Assembly (NCBI RefSeq): GCF_001624695.1
Contig: NZ_JSEP01000031.1
Span: 1-41,211, forward strand
Origin: Labrenzia sp. OB1
Lineage (GTDB): Bacteria; Pseudomonadota; Alphaproteobacteria; Rhizobiales; Stappiaceae
Direction of reading: 5' to 3'
Length of the DNA stretch: 41,211 bases
Below, in pieces: positions 7,543 through 16,966 of the stretch (position 1 is its first letter; each line of letters opens with the position of its first letter). Under the pieces are notes generated by a model. The model did not search any database. It was not told the origin of the DNA and saw nothing but the letters and a program-made list of their open reading frames with translations. The translations under genes and the position numbers were made by a program.

Positions 7543-8666
7543 GGAACGGCTGTCTCCGTGCGCGCTTCATGGGTTCCCACCGCCTTGCGGACAAAGGCAT
7601 CCAGCCGCGCCGCGCCCGCATCGAGCGAATGGCGGCTCTCGATATGCCGGCTGGCGGCATGCCCCAGCCGGTCGGCCAGGGAGGGGGCGTCGAGCACACG
7701 CTTCAGATTGGCGGCGAAACCCGCCGCATCGCCTTCCGCCGACAGGAGGCCGGTTTCGCCGTCGATAACGATATCCGGCACGCCGAATGTGTCTCCGGCG
7801 ACAATGCCGATGCCCGCAGCCTGAGCCTCCAGAAGCACAAGACCGTAGGCCTCGCGGATTGCCGGCCAGACGAGCAGATCGTGGCGGGCATAGTGAACGG
7901 CAATCCGGTCCCGGGGAAGGGCGCCCAGCCAGGCGACCTTTTCCGGCGGGAACAGCTTCTTCACATGGTCCATGTTCGGCCCGTCGCCGATGATCGTCAA
8001 TTGCCAGGACCTGTCCCGCACCTGTGTCAGCGCCTCGGCCAGAACCTCATAGGATCTGGTCTTGTCGCCTTCGCGCATCATGCCGACCGCAAGCAGCTTC
8101 AAGGGAAGCGCCGCCAGCGGCTTGGCGGCCTCGGACGCCTGACGGTAGGGGGCCGCATCCAGAAACGGCAGCAGCACCTCCAGGCGCGCGTCGGGGACGG
8201 CCGCGCCCAAGCATTCAGCATCGGCATTGTGGATCGCGGCAACTGCATCCGCCCGCCGCAGCGCGGCGTCGGCGGCGGCGAAGCCGAAGGCCCAGTCGCC
8301 CGTCTGCCGCTTCGGTGCGCGGCTGGCTTCGACAATCGCGTAGGGCAGGGCGAACCGGTCGGCCAGCGCGGGACCGATCCAGTCCGGCGCCTTGTGATAG
8401 AGGTGATAGGTCAGAAAGAGATCCGGCCTGTAGCCGGTTTGTTGCCAGTCGGCGGCGATCCGTTCCACATCCCTCAGGGCCTCAGTCTTCACGGCCGCCT
8501 GGATCGTGTCGCTTCCATCCTTGCGCCAGGAGCGGAAGGTGCTTGCGACAGTGACTTCGTGCCCGGCCGTCTCCAGCGCCTTGACGATCAGGCGTCCCAT
8601 CGTCCGGTCCCCGGAGGGAACAGGATGATCCAGCGGTTTCATCGGAGCGGTAAAGGCGATCTTCAT
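7539..8666 (-). CDS. Glycosyltransferase family 4 protein
   Basis: This 375-residue GT-B enzyme begins MKIAFTAPMKPLDHPVPSGD. The C-terminal donor-binding domain has LLAVGMMREGDKTRSYEVLA, WQLTIIGDGPN, then the E-x7-E region EAYGLVLLEAQAAG and IDGETGLLSAEGD, standard for GT4. It probably adds one sugar of an oligosaccharide in the cytoplasm. The overlap with the next gene is 4 bases; the gene upstream ends 39 bases before its start. Confidence 0.9.
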   Translation of the reverse strand: MKIAFTAPMKPLDHPVPSGDRTMGRLIVKALETAGHEVTVASTFRSWRKDGSDTIQAAVKTEALRDVERIAADWQQTGYRPDLFLTYHLYHKAPDWIGPALADRFALPYAIVEASRAPKRQTGDWAFGFAAADAALRRADAVAAIHNADAECLGAAVPDARLEVLLPFLDAAPYRQASEAAKPLAALPLKLLAVGMMREGDKTRSYEVLAEALTQVRDRSWQLTIIGDGPNMDHVKKLFPPEKVAWLGALPRDRIAVHYARHDLLVWPAIREAYGLVLLEAQAAGIGIVAGDTFGVPDIVIDGETGLLSAEGDAAGFAANLKRVLDAPSLADRLGHAASRHIESRHSLDAGAARLDAFVRKAVGTHEARTETAVP

Positions 8667-8705
8667 GAGGTTCCTTGCTGGAGCGTAAGGCGGAGACCTG
8701 GCGCC

Positions 8706-9926
8706 TCAGAGCACCTTACGAAATTTTTCCGCAAGGCGGTCAAGCCCCGGATCGGTGGCAAAATCCTTCCGCACCAGCCGGGACGCCGCCAGACCGAGCG
8801 CATTGCGGCGTGCCGGATCCCGGATGAGCCCCTCCATGGCCTCCGCAAGGTCTTGCTGTGCACCGGGGGGCACAAGAACGCCGGTCTCGTTGTTCCGGAT
8901 GAGTTCCGGGATGGCCGACACGCGCGTGGACAGGCAGCAAAGGCCCATCGCCTGGGCTTCCATCAGGACATTGGGCAGCCCGTCCCGGTCTCCGGATTTT
9001 GCCAGTTTGGACGGTAGGACAAAGAGATCCGCTTGCTGGCAGGCGGAGATGACTTCCTCGCGCGGCTGCGCGCCGCGCCAGTCGATCCTGTCCGAAAGAC
9101 CCAATCTGCCGGCTTCGGCTTTCAGGGCATCCGACAATTCGCCGCCGCCGATATGGGTGAAGTGCCAGTGTAGGTCTTCGGGGAGCCGGGCAAGCGCTGC
9201 AAGAAGGTCGTCATAGCCTTTTTTCTCCACCGCCCGCCCGACGGAGACAAGCCGGACCGGCTCTCCCGTGCCGTCCCGCCAGGACGGCGTCTGGCCGGGG
9301 TCCGGAAAGCCCGAGAAGTCCAGGCCGTGATAAAGCAGCTCGACCTTGCCGGGATCGTCCGACAGGCCATTCAGATGTTCGACGTTGACGCGCGTGCAGG
9401 TGACGCCCCAGGCCGCGTCGTTGATTTTTGTCTTCAGGTCCCATTCCGGACTGGTCCAGATGTCCTTGGCATGGGCGGAAAACGACCAGCCGCGCCCGGA
9501 CAGATGGGCCGCGTAGCGGGCGGCCGAGCAGGGCGTGTGCAGGTAATGGGTATAGATCCAGGAAATGTCGTCTGGCAGTTCGTGGGCGAACACGCAGCCC
9601 TGTGCCCAGCGGCGGCGGCGGTCGGCGTTGGGCTGGCGGGCAAGATCCGCATCGAACAGGGCCCTTGCAGCTTCATAAGTCGGCTGCTCTTCGGCCCAGC
9701 GTTTGGCCCGTGCGACACGCGCTGGGTCGTCCTTCACATATTCGGGAAGATACATCACCTCGGCGGAAATCTGCCGGTGCAGGTCGTGGATGAACGGGTC
9801 GTAGGGCTTTCGCAGGGCGACGATCAGCACGCCGATGCCCCGCCGTTCCAGGCCGAGAATTTCCTGGGCGATGAAGGTCTCGGAAAGGCGCGGGTAGCCT
9901 TTGACCACAATGGCGATACGGGACAT
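8706..9926 (-). CDS. Glycosyltransferase family 4 protein
   Basis: This 406-residue GT-B enzyme has an N-terminal acceptor domain with VKGYPRLSETFIAQEILGLE, a phrase common in exopolysaccharide GT4 enzymes. The donor domain carries LVSVGRAVEKKGYDDLLAAL, HIGGGELSDALKAEA, and then DGLPNVLMEAQAMGLCCLST with ETGVLVPPG, the E-x7-E catalytic region. ATG at 9924-9926. It lies 45 bases downstream of the first glycosyltransferase gene in the operon. Confidence 0.92.
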   Translation of the reverse strand: MSRIAIVVKGYPRLSETFIAQEILGLERRGIGVLIVALRKPYDPFIHDLHRQISAEVMYLPEYVKDDPARVARAKRWAEEQPTYEAARALFDADLARQPNADRRRRWAQGCVFAHELPDDISWIYTHYLHTPCSAARYAAHLSGRGWSFSAHAKDIWTSPEWDLKTKINDAAWGVTCTRVNVEHLNGLSDDPGKVELLYHGLDFSGFPDPGQTPSWRDGTGEPVRLVSVGRAVEKKGYDDLLAALARLPEDLHWHFTHIGGGELSDALKAEAGRLGLSDRIDWRGAQPREEVISACQQADLFVLPSKLAKSGDRDGLPNVLMEAQAMGLCCLSTRVSAIPELIRNNETGVLVPPGAQQDLAEAMEGLIRDPARRNALGLAASRLVRKDFATDPGLDRLAEKFRKVL

Positions 9927-9971
9927 CGATGGGCTCTTGATGCGGGACGCGGAAGGGGCACGGACCGCCGG

Positions 9972-11189
9972 TTAGAAATTGACCAGTTTACGGCCGTCAT
10001 CGACCAGCTGTTCTTCGAAAATCCCGCCCACACGGGCGGTGATCACATCAAGTCCACCGAGAAGATTGTCGACACCGGCGGAAGAGGGCGCGGCCATGTC
10101 CGGGAGTTCCGACAAGGCTGCCGACATCAGGTCCGAATCCGGATAGCGATCGATCGGCAGAACCTTGAGCAGACCACTTTGTTCAGCCCGTTCTGCCCGG
10201 ATCGCCTGCTCGCGGCGCGGGATCACGCGCGGCACCATCAGTGTTGGCTTGTCGAAGGACAGGATCTCGCAGAAGGTATTGTAGCCCCCCATGCCGACGA
10301 TCGCGGTCGCATGGGCGAGATAGGGCTCTATCTGAGGCGTGAAGCGGATGATCTCGACATCGCGCAGATGTTCCGCCCGTTCGCTGAACTGGGCGGCTGC
10401 TGCCGCTGGCATGAACGGACCGAGCACGATCAAGGCCGGAAACAGCGGACGCTGCCGGGTTTCATAGGCGCGCATCACCCAGTCCACCATTTCAACGCCG
10501 TCGCCCCCGCCTCCGGGAGTGACCAGAATATACGGCTCCTCGCCGAAGGGTGTCGGCGGCGGGTTGTCCTTGACCGCGTTGGGCAGCTCGCGTCGCAGGT
10601 AGCCGGTGTAGCGGAGTTTGTCCGCGACGTTGTCCGGCAGGCTTATGCCTTCAAGCGGGTTGCAAATGTCCTGCGGGCCGTAAATCCAGATGTCGTCGTA
10701 AAGATCCCTCAGTGCGGGATAGACGTTCTTGCGGTCCCATTCCTCCTTGAGAACCGCCGGGTCGTCCATAACGTCGCGCAGACCAAGCACCAGACGGGTG
10801 TCGGTCTCCTTGAGTGCCTCGAGCGTGCCCAGCACTTCTCCGCGCAGACCAAGCGGTTCCTTGTCGACAATGAAAATGTCGGGCTCGAACACCTTGGCCG
10901 TGTGTTCGATGATCGACGAGCGGATCGCCAGCGTCTGATCGATATTTATATGCAGGGAAAGCGGCGTGTATTCACCGTTGCGCAGCTTGATAACACCGGG
11001 AATACGCACAAAATCCACGCGCGAGCGGAACTCGAAACTGCCGATGATCGGCGAGCCTGAAAGGATCAGCACGGACAGCGTATCGAAATCGCCGACAAGG
11101 GAATGAGCGATCGCGCGGCATCGCCGGAGATGGCCAAGTCCGAAGGAATCGTGGCTGTAAATCAGTATCTTCGGCGTCTTGGAACTCAT
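9972..11189 (-). CDS. Glycosyltransferase, GT28/MurG-like, first gene of glycan operon
   Basis: This 405-residue protein begins MSSKTPKILIYSHDSFGLGH. The GLGHLRRCRAIAHSLVGDF segment is the N-terminal loop of the GT28/MurG-like fold, and IVGMGGYNTFCEILSFDKPT is the C-terminal donor site (the GGYNT pattern is shared with the 6388-7542 protein). A glycine run, ILVTPGGGGDGVEM, starts the second domain. The ATG at 11187-11189 has CAGGGG about 6 bases upstream and is preferred over an in-frame start at 11219. It heads the five-gene minus-strand operon and faces the ABC gene at 11674. Sugar and acceptor are unknown. Confidence 0.87.
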   Translation of the reverse strand: MSSKTPKILIYSHDSFGLGHLRRCRAIAHSLVGDFDTLSVLILSGSPIIGSFEFRSRVDFVRIPGVIKLRNGEYTPLSLHINIDQTLAIRSSIIEHTAKVFEPDIFIVDKEPLGLRGEVLGTLEALKETDTRLVLGLRDVMDDPAVLKEEWDRKNVYPALRDLYDDIWIYGPQDICNPLEGISLPDNVADKLRYTGYLRRELPNAVKDNPPPTPFGEEPYILVTPGGGGDGVEMVDWVMRAYETRQRPLFPALIVLGPFMPAAAAAQFSERAEHLRDVEIIRFTPQIEPYLAHATAIVGMGGYNTFCEILSFDKPTLMVPRVIPRREQAIRAERAEQSGLLKVLPIDRYPDSDLMSAALSELPDMAAPSSAGVDNLLGGLDVITARVGGIFEEQLVDDGRKLVNF

Positions 11190-11673
11190 ACTGCCCCTGG
11201 CATTGTCATGCTTCCCCAAGCCACATTCTTATTGGACAGGCCAAAAAGGTGCAAGAAACGACCATGCACCACCTGAAACCGGGCCCGCACCGGCCTCGCT
11301 TCGGCAAGGCGGGACTCGGTCCCGGGCCATGCTGAATTCCGGGCCTCCAACAATGAAAGCTCCCGCCCGTCCGGCATGTGGCAGGGTTCGGGAACCCGCT
11401 CGCTATCCTGGCTTCTTGTCCGGACGAAATCACTCATGTCAGTTCAGCCTGTATTCGTAGGGAGTGGCCGAAGGCCTTATGTCTCAAGTGATTGGCCTTT
11501 GTCACGTCCCGATATGGCTTGACACGAAACTTTCGACAGGGAACGGTCAAATGACACTATCAAAGTGCTTGTGGCAAATGCTAATCCAGGCTGGCACATC
11601 GAATTGGGATCGTTAATATACCGGATATGATCTGCTTGCACATAATATGATCCATGTCTGTTTGGATGAACTG
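11190..11673. other. Divergent intergenic region between glycan operon and ABC gene
   Basis: These roughly 480 bases contain no convincing gene. The minus-strand frame near 11186-11437 has a low-complexity, unrecognisable product. The region must hold the divergent promoters. A TTGACA is present at 11519-11524 on the plus strand, but no good -10 hexamer at normal spacing was found. A small hairpin with a TTCG loop lies near 11293-11312. Confidence 0.45.
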
Positions 11674-14256
11674 ATGGAAAAAAGCCTTTTTAGCTTTATT
11701 TGGAAGTATAGCGCCCGGCAACAGATCTACATTCTTCTGGTCACCGTTTTGTCCTATCCAGTAGTCTATGTTCTGCTGGAGTTGCCGAAACTGATCGTGA
11801 ACGATGCGGTTCAGGGGGACAATTTTCCGCGCAGTATACTGGGCTTCGATTTCGATCAGGTGCCCTATCTGCTTCTTCTGTGTTTTACTTTTCTCGGCCT
11901 CGTGGTCGTCTCCAACGGGTTGAAGTTCTATCTGAACGTCTTCAAGGGCCGCCTTGGCGAGCGCATGCTGCGGCGCTTGCGTTTCGAGCTCTTCCAGCGC
12001 GTCCTGCGCTTCCGCCTGCCGCATTTTCGTAAAGTCAGCTCCGGCGAGATCATTCCGATGATCACATCCGAAGTGGAGGATGTAGGCGGATTTATCGGCG
12101 AGGCCTTCGCGCTGCCGGCCTATCAGGGCGGCATGCTTGTGGTTCAGATCGGCTTCATTTTCATGCAGGACCCTCTGCTGGGTCTGGCCGCGATCAGTTC
12201 CTATCCCATTCAGGGATACGTCATTCCTTATCTGCAGAAGCGGGTCGTCCTTCTCTCGCGCCAGCGGGTCCGCAACATCCGCGTGATTGCCGACAAGGTT
12301 GGCGAAAGCATCACCGGCGTGGCGGAGATCCATGCCAACGACGCGGCCGCATGGCACTCAGCCGATATTTCCGAGCGTTTGTATGAGAATTTCAGGATCC
12401 GCTACGAGATCTTCAACCGGAAGTTCCTGATCAAGTTCCTGAACAATTTCATGAACCAGCTGACGCCGTTCTTCTTTTACCTGATCGGCGGCTATCTGGT
12501 GATCGAAGGCAACTTGAGCATCGGCGCGCTTCTGGCGGTGATCGCGGCCTACAAGGATCTGGCTGGCCCCTGGAAGGAACTTTTGTCCTACTACCAGATG
12601 ACCGCGGACGTCAGCGTCAAGTATCAGACCGTCGTCGAGAATTTCGATCCGCCGGACATTCACGAGCTCGATAGGCTGACAAGCGACGAGAAGGCCGAGC
12701 TGAGCGGCGATCTCAAGTTCGATAATGTGAGCTTCTCCGGTGGGGCCGCCGGCCAGGAGGTCATGGAAATATCCCTGACAGTTGCCGCGGGCACCGCCTG
12801 TGCCATCGCAGGACCCGACGGCTCCGGCCGCTCCGAAGTGCTGCAGCTCGCTGCGGGGCTGGTGTCGCCCTCGTCTGGCAAGATCTGCATCGGGGATCAC
12901 GATCTGGACAAGTTGACGGATTCGACGCTCGGCCGTGAAATCGCCTACGTCGGCGGGGCTGTCCATGTGTGGACCGGCACCATCCGCGACAATCTTTACT
13001 ACGGTCTGCGTCACAGACCGCTGATTCTGCCGGAACGCGACGGCGAAGCCCTCAAGCAGTATAAACGGCGGGTCAGCGAAGCGAAGGAAACCCGCAACCC
13101 GCTCTATGATCTCGAAGCTGTGTGGGACGATCTGGAAGCAGCGGGCGCCGACAGCATCCACACACTTGACGAGAAGGCGCTGGAGCTTCTGGAAGCCGTC
13201 GGGCTGGACAAGGACATCTACCGGCTCGGGCTGCAGTCCCGGTTCGACCCGTCGATGGATGACACATTCGCCGGAAAGATCCTGAACGTGCGCAAGAATC
13301 TTGCGGACCGCATCCTGCACGAACCGGCACTCGAGGGCCTCGTCGAACTCTGGCATCCCGACCGCTTCAACGCCAGTGCGAACCTCGCCGACAACCTTTT
13401 CTTTGCTGTTCCCTCCGATCCTGAAATCACCATGGATCAGGTGCCGGAAATGGAGGAGGTGAGGGCGTTTCTCACCGAGACCGGACTTGACGAGAAGTTG
13501 CGGAAAGTCGGCTTGAAAATCGCTGAAACCATGCTGGAACTGTTCTCGAACGTCTCCGGCGACAGCGGGCTTCTGGGGGCGTACTCCTTCATCACCCAAG
13601 AAGAAATTCCCGAATTCGAGCGGATTGTGCGGATCGCCAAATCCACACAGCAAAGACCCGGGCTGAGCGACGCGGACAAGTCCAGGCTCAGAGGGCTGGC
13701 CTTCAAGCTGGTTCCTGCCCGCCACCGTCTGGGGATCATGACCGATGAGCTTCGCGATGAGATCATAGCGGCCCGTAAACGGTTCCTGGACAGTGTGGTC
13801 AAGCACAACCCCGGCTTCGTTGCCTTCGATCCGGACGTCTATCTGCCGCCGCTTACCATCGAGGATAATCTCCTTTTCGGCCGGGCAAGGGTCGATCGCA
13901 GGGACGCGCGCAGACGCATTGACGACGTCATCCGCACAATCGTGGAAGAGACCGGCTTGCGGCGCCCGATCATCTACGCGGGCTTCGGTTATCATGTCGG
14001 CGTGTCCGGTTCCCGTCTGTCGGCGGGCCAGCGACGCCGTATTGCACTGGTCCGGGGGCTTCTGAAAAATGCAAAAATCACCATATTGGATGATATCGCC
14101 ACAGGAACGACAGAAGACGACAAAGCATTACGCCGTGGTCTTCAGGAAATATTGTCTGGAAAGACTTTCCTGTTCGGGACGTCCAATGCCGAGATAGCGG
14201 CCGAATTCGATCAGCGGTTCGTTCTGGACCAGGGGCGTATTTCAGATAAGGGGTAA
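11674..14256 (+). CDS. ABC transporter-like protein: membrane domain fused to a degenerate, enlarged nucleotide-binding domain
   Basis: This protein of about 860 residues begins MEKSLFSFIWKYSARQQIYI. Residues 1 to about 320 form an exporter-type transmembrane domain. The nucleotide-binding domain follows (about 345-860). Its Walker A is GPDGSGRSE (380-388), with Arg386 where the ATP-binding Lys should be. The signature is LSAGQRRR (782). Walker B is ITILDD (802-807), with Asp where the catalytic Glu should be. The switch His is missing (FLFGTSNAEI). About 290 extra residues lie between the Q-loop region and the signature. Within them a DNLxxG-type motif occurs three times (TIRDNLYYG 436, NLADNLFFA 570, TIEDNLLFG 728), and so does a later GLxxxIxxxG-type helix. 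ATG at 11674 is preferred over 11647 because of GGA spacing and the family start. It is followed by the CNB and MBL genes. Substrate is unknown; a glycan is inferred from neighbours. Confidence 0.85.
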   Translation: MEKSLFSFIWKYSARQQIYILLVTVLSYPVVYVLLELPKLIVNDAVQGDNFPRSILGFDFDQVPYLLLLCFTFLGLVVVSNGLKFYLNVFKGRLGERMLRRLRFELFQRVLRFRLPHFRKVSSGEIIPMITSEVEDVGGFIGEAFALPAYQGGMLVVQIGFIFMQDPLLGLAAISSYPIQGYVIPYLQKRVVLLSRQRVRNIRVIADKVGESITGVAEIHANDAAAWHSADISERLYENFRIRYEIFNRKFLIKFLNNFMNQLTPFFFYLIGGYLVIEGNLSIGALLAVIAAYKDLAGPWKELLSYYQMTADVSVKYQTVVENFDPPDIHELDRLTSDEKAELSGDLKFDNVSFSGGAAGQEVMEISLTVAAGTACAIAGPDGSGRSEVLQLAAGLVSPSSGKICIGDHDLDKLTDSTLGREIAYVGGAVHVWTGTIRDNLYYGLRHRPLILPERDGEALKQYKRRVSEAKETRNPLYDLEAVWDDLEAAGADSIHTLDEKALELLEAVGLDKDIYRLGLQSRFDPSMDDTFAGKILNVRKNLADRILHEPALEGLVELWHPDRFNASANLADNLFFAVPSDPEITMDQVPEMEEVRAFLTETGLDEKLRKVGLKIAETMLELFSNVSGDSGLLGAYSFITQEEIPEFERIVRIAKSTQQRPGLSDADKSRLRGLAFKLVPARHRLGIMTDELRDEIIAARKRFLDSVVKHNPGFVAFDPDVYLPPLTIEDNLLFGRARVDRRDARRRIDDVIRTIVEETGLRRPIIYAGFGYHVGVSGSRLSAGQRRRIALVRGLLKNAKITILDDIATGTTEDDKALRRGLQEILSGKTFLFGTSNAEIAAEFDQRFVLDQGRISDKG

Positions 14257-14358
14257 CGATATGGCGGCGAATACTGGAGCGCGGCGGGCTTGCAGGCCCC
14301 GGTCCGATGCAGGCATGCGAATAGGACGGGGTATGCATGATCTGTCGGGGAGGCAAAA

Positions 14359-14817
14359 ATGACATTGGAAACCGAAGTCGAAGCCCTGCGAAAGGTCCCA
14401 CTGTTCCACGGCATTGATGAAACCAAACTGCGTCTTCTGGCATTCATCAGTGACAGGACGGAATATCCGGCGGGCGAACGCCTTTGCTCCCAGGGAGAAG
14501 AGGGCGACTGCGCGTTTATCATTCTCGCGGGCGATGCGGATGTGCTCGTTCACACGCCGGAAGGAGAGAAGAAGGTCGCCCAGGTTTCGGAGAATTCCAT
14601 CGTTGGCGAAATAGCCATTCTTTGCGATGTCCCCAGGACAGCTACACTGGTCGCCGCAAATAACATGGACGTTCTAACGGTTTCGAAAGATGATTTTCTG
14701 AAACTACTGAAAGAATTTCCGGATATTTCGCTGGAAGTCATGCGGACCCTGGCTCTGCGGCTTGAGCGGACGACCCGTGATCTGGCCGATGCGCGCCGGG
14801 GAGCTGCCGGCGGTTAG
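14359..14817 (+). CDS. Cyclic nucleotide-binding (CNB) domain protein
   Basis: This 152-residue protein consists almost entirely of one CNB domain. It has VPLFHGIDETKLRLLAF at the start, then PAGERLCSQGEEGDCAFIIL, and the phosphate-binding cassette GEIAILCDVPRTATLVA (residues 83-99) with the Glu84 and Arg93 expected to contact ribose and phosphate. Thr after Arg is seen in cGMP-selective sites of eukaryotic kinases, so cGMP cannot be excluded. There is no helix-turn-helix, so this is not a CRP-type transcription factor. It probably acts as a sensor subunit for a partner protein, perhaps the ABC protein 102 bases upstream. The ribosome-binding site GGGGAGG is strong. Confidence 0.9.
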   Translation: MTLETEVEALRKVPLFHGIDETKLRLLAFISDRTEYPAGERLCSQGEEGDCAFIILAGDADVLVHTPEGEKKVAQVSENSIVGEIAILCDVPRTATLVAANNMDVLTVSKDDFLKLLKEFPDISLEVMRTLALRLERTTRDLADARRGAAGG

Positions 14818-14827
14818 GGAGTAATAC

Positions 14828-15652
14828 GTGTCTGAAGAATTTTCGCTTCGCTGTTGGGGCGTCAGGGGATCTACCCCGACACCCGGATCGAGCACATTGC
14901 GGTACGGAGGCGAAACCTCCTGTTTCGAGATCCGGGCAGGTGACGCTCTGGTGCTCGTCGATTGCGGCTCCGGAGCGCGAAATCTCGGCATGGAATTATG
15001 CGGATGCAGGCCCCGTTCGTTCGATCTGCTGTTCACCCACACGCATCTCGATCACATTTGCGGACTGCCGTTCTTCAAGCCGGCCTATGATCCCAATTTC
15101 GAGGTGACCGCCTGGGCGGGGCATTTTCAGGATGACACCAGTCTGGTCGAAATCGTCAGCCGTATCATGTCGCCGCCGATCTTTCCCGTCGCGGCCAAGA
15201 CCCTGAAGGCGGTCGAATTCAAGTCCTTCACCGCGGGCAAACCCATTCCGCGCACGGACGATCTGGTGATCAGGACCACCCGCCTCAATCATCCAGGTGG
15301 AGCATGCGGCTATCGTTTCGAGTATGACGGAAAGTCGATCTGCATCATTACCGACCACGAACACGGGGATCCGGAGATCGATGCCGGCCTTCAGGATTTT
15401 GTGCGGGATGCCGATGTTATGATCTACGACGCCATGTTCACCGACGAGGAATATCCGGCTTTTGAGGGATGGGGGCATTCCACCTGGCAAAAGGCGGTTG
15501 AGCTGTCGAAAGCCGGAAACGTCAAGACCCCTGTTCTCTTCCATCACGATCCGCGCCGCTCGGACGACGAGCTTGATGAAATCGGCCTTGCCGCCCAGGA
15601 CGCCTATCCGGGCATGTTGGTCGCACGCGAGGGCATGATCCTGAAACCCTGA
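14828..15652 (+). CDS. Metallo-beta-lactamase-fold hydrolase
   Basis: This 274-residue protein has a GTG start with AGGGAG upstream, 10 bases after the CNB gene stop. It begins with FSLRCWGVRGSTPTPGSSTL and YGGETSCFEI, the N-terminal pattern of PhnP/RNase Z-like MBL proteins. It carries the metal motif THTHLDH (His71, His73, Asp75, His76), later ITDHEHGD, DADVMIYDAMF, and LFHHDPRRSDDELD with a final His. Members of this group are often phosphodiesterases acting on cyclic or linear phosphodiesters. Given the CNB gene before it and a cyclase 2.6 kb further on, cyclic nucleotide hydrolysis is a tempting guess, but the substrate is not shown. Confidence 0.87.
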   Translation: MSEEFSLRCWGVRGSTPTPGSSTLRYGGETSCFEIRAGDALVLVDCGSGARNLGMELCGCRPRSFDLLFTHTHLDHICGLPFFKPAYDPNFEVTAWAGHFQDDTSLVEIVSRIMSPPIFPVAAKTLKAVEFKSFTAGKPIPRTDDLVIRTTRLNHPGGACGYRFEYDGKSICIITDHEHGDPEIDAGLQDFVRDADVMIYDAMFTDEEYPAFEGWGHSTWQKAVELSKAGNVKTPVLFHHDPRRSDDELDEIGLAAQDAYPGMLVAREGMILKP

Positions 15653-16966
15653 TGCGTCAGGATGCAATTGCTTGCAGCGGGCATCCGCTCGGATCCCTGC
15701 CGCCGCGCCAACCTGATCATCTTTTCGGGCGCGCATCGCCCCGCAGGCAGTAAAATCAGGATTCCCGGTTGTGTCACGATCCATCAGCCGGTCCAGCCCT
15801 TCCGCCCGGAGAAGAAACACTCCTCGAAAAACCGTCTGTGAAGAGATGATCCCGTTGCCGGACGGCAAAAGAGCCATTCGGATGTCGGCGGAGAGCGCGA
15901 CCTTTGCGTCGCGGTTGGAGAACGCCGGGGCAGGGGGCTGACAACCTCCGGAGGCATCATCGATATGCATTTGGTTCCGGCGTTGCTCCAGAGCGCGAAC
16001 CCTTCTTGGCGGAAAACACTCGCCAGCGGAAGGGACCACTCCAAGGTGGCTCCCGCAGGCGGGTCAGCCAAGCCGTTTCTTCGCGCGCACGTCGCACTGG
16101 CCGACAGTCAGCGGTAAATCGATCTGACTTCTTTCGGCATAAAATCCGGAAAATAGCGCTGTTTTTCGACCAAAACGCAGCTTTTTAGCTCAAATTTCGG
16201 CATTTTTGTTCGTCTTCTGCGGATCGATAAAATGCCGTGTGGTGTGCCATGGCCAGTCGAAGAATTGCCAAAAGGCAAATTTCCGTTCGAATGGCGATGA
16301 CTGTTTCATCCTCACCCGTGCCGGAAAAAAGCGTTTCCGCCACGCCGGGGGCAGTTCCGGCGGCAGGATGCGATATGGCCATGCGCGCCGGGAAAAGGGA
16401 CTGTCCCGAGCGAAAAGCCGGTGGCTTGAGCTTGTATGGCCGCAAGCGTCAACGGAGCCTGTCCCTCCCGACCCGACAGGTAAAAAAAGGGCGGCCCAAA
16501 CGGCCGCCCAAAAAAACACTAAAGCTAAAAAATTGATCGATTGCCGATTGCAGGAATGCGGGAATTCCTCAATCGCAACCGGGAAACCACCATCGAAGCT
16601 CGAAAAAATGCCCCGAATGGCAATCCAATACGATCAATAGTTGTTTACAGGGTGTATACATTAAGTGCATGGTCCATTTGGACTATGCGGTAACAAAACC
16701 GTCAACCGAATGGATGGTGTCAGTTATCTGACCTGCAAGTTCATAGACGTGTAGATGAGCATGATTTGTCTGGAGAGGCTTTTCGGTTGAATTTGGAAGA
16801 TATGGAAATGGCTTTACCTGGCAACGGCAGCGCACCTGACCGGGTTCGAAGCGCGTTCCACACACTCCTTCTCGAGAGATTTTGCCATTATCGGCACCTT
16901 TTCATACTCACGCAGGACACGTTGACTCTGGATTATTAAGATCGGGCCTTTTGGTGGGGAGGGATC
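15653..16966. other. Long intergenic region without a recognisable gene
   Basis: These 1.3 kb separate the MBL gene from the LuxR-type gene. Several open frames exist on both strands, but their products are Arg/Pro/Ser-rich shadows without family features. The only clear structure is a minus-strand terminator hairpin at 16482-16509. A short dyad, GTCCA-TT-TGGAC (16672-16683), lies upstream of the LuxR-type gene. A decayed gene in 15650-16100 is possible but I could not identify it. Confidence 0.5.
16482..16509 (-). terminator. Rho-independent terminator on the minus strand
   Basis: GGGCGGCC (16489-16496) pairs perfectly with GGCCGCCC (16502-16509) across a 5-base loop. Read on the minus strand the stem is followed by seven T residues (the A-run at 16482-16488). 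On the plus strand it is followed by A residues, so it can only work for a minus-strand transcript. No protein gene ends here, so it may close an untranslated RNA. Confidence 0.65.

Noticed and set aside
11611..11630. Sigma-54-like sequence CTGGCACATCGAATTGGG before the ABC gene
   Set aside because: The two GG-type elements are 11 bases apart instead of 10, and the -12 element lacks GC.
16830..16866. Short match to the conserved part of SRP RNA or a tRNA T-arm (CGAACCCGGTCAGG, minus strand)
   Set aside because: Only 14 bases match; the GGAAGGAAGCAGCC part of SRP RNA is absent and flanking bases do not form a tRNA stem.
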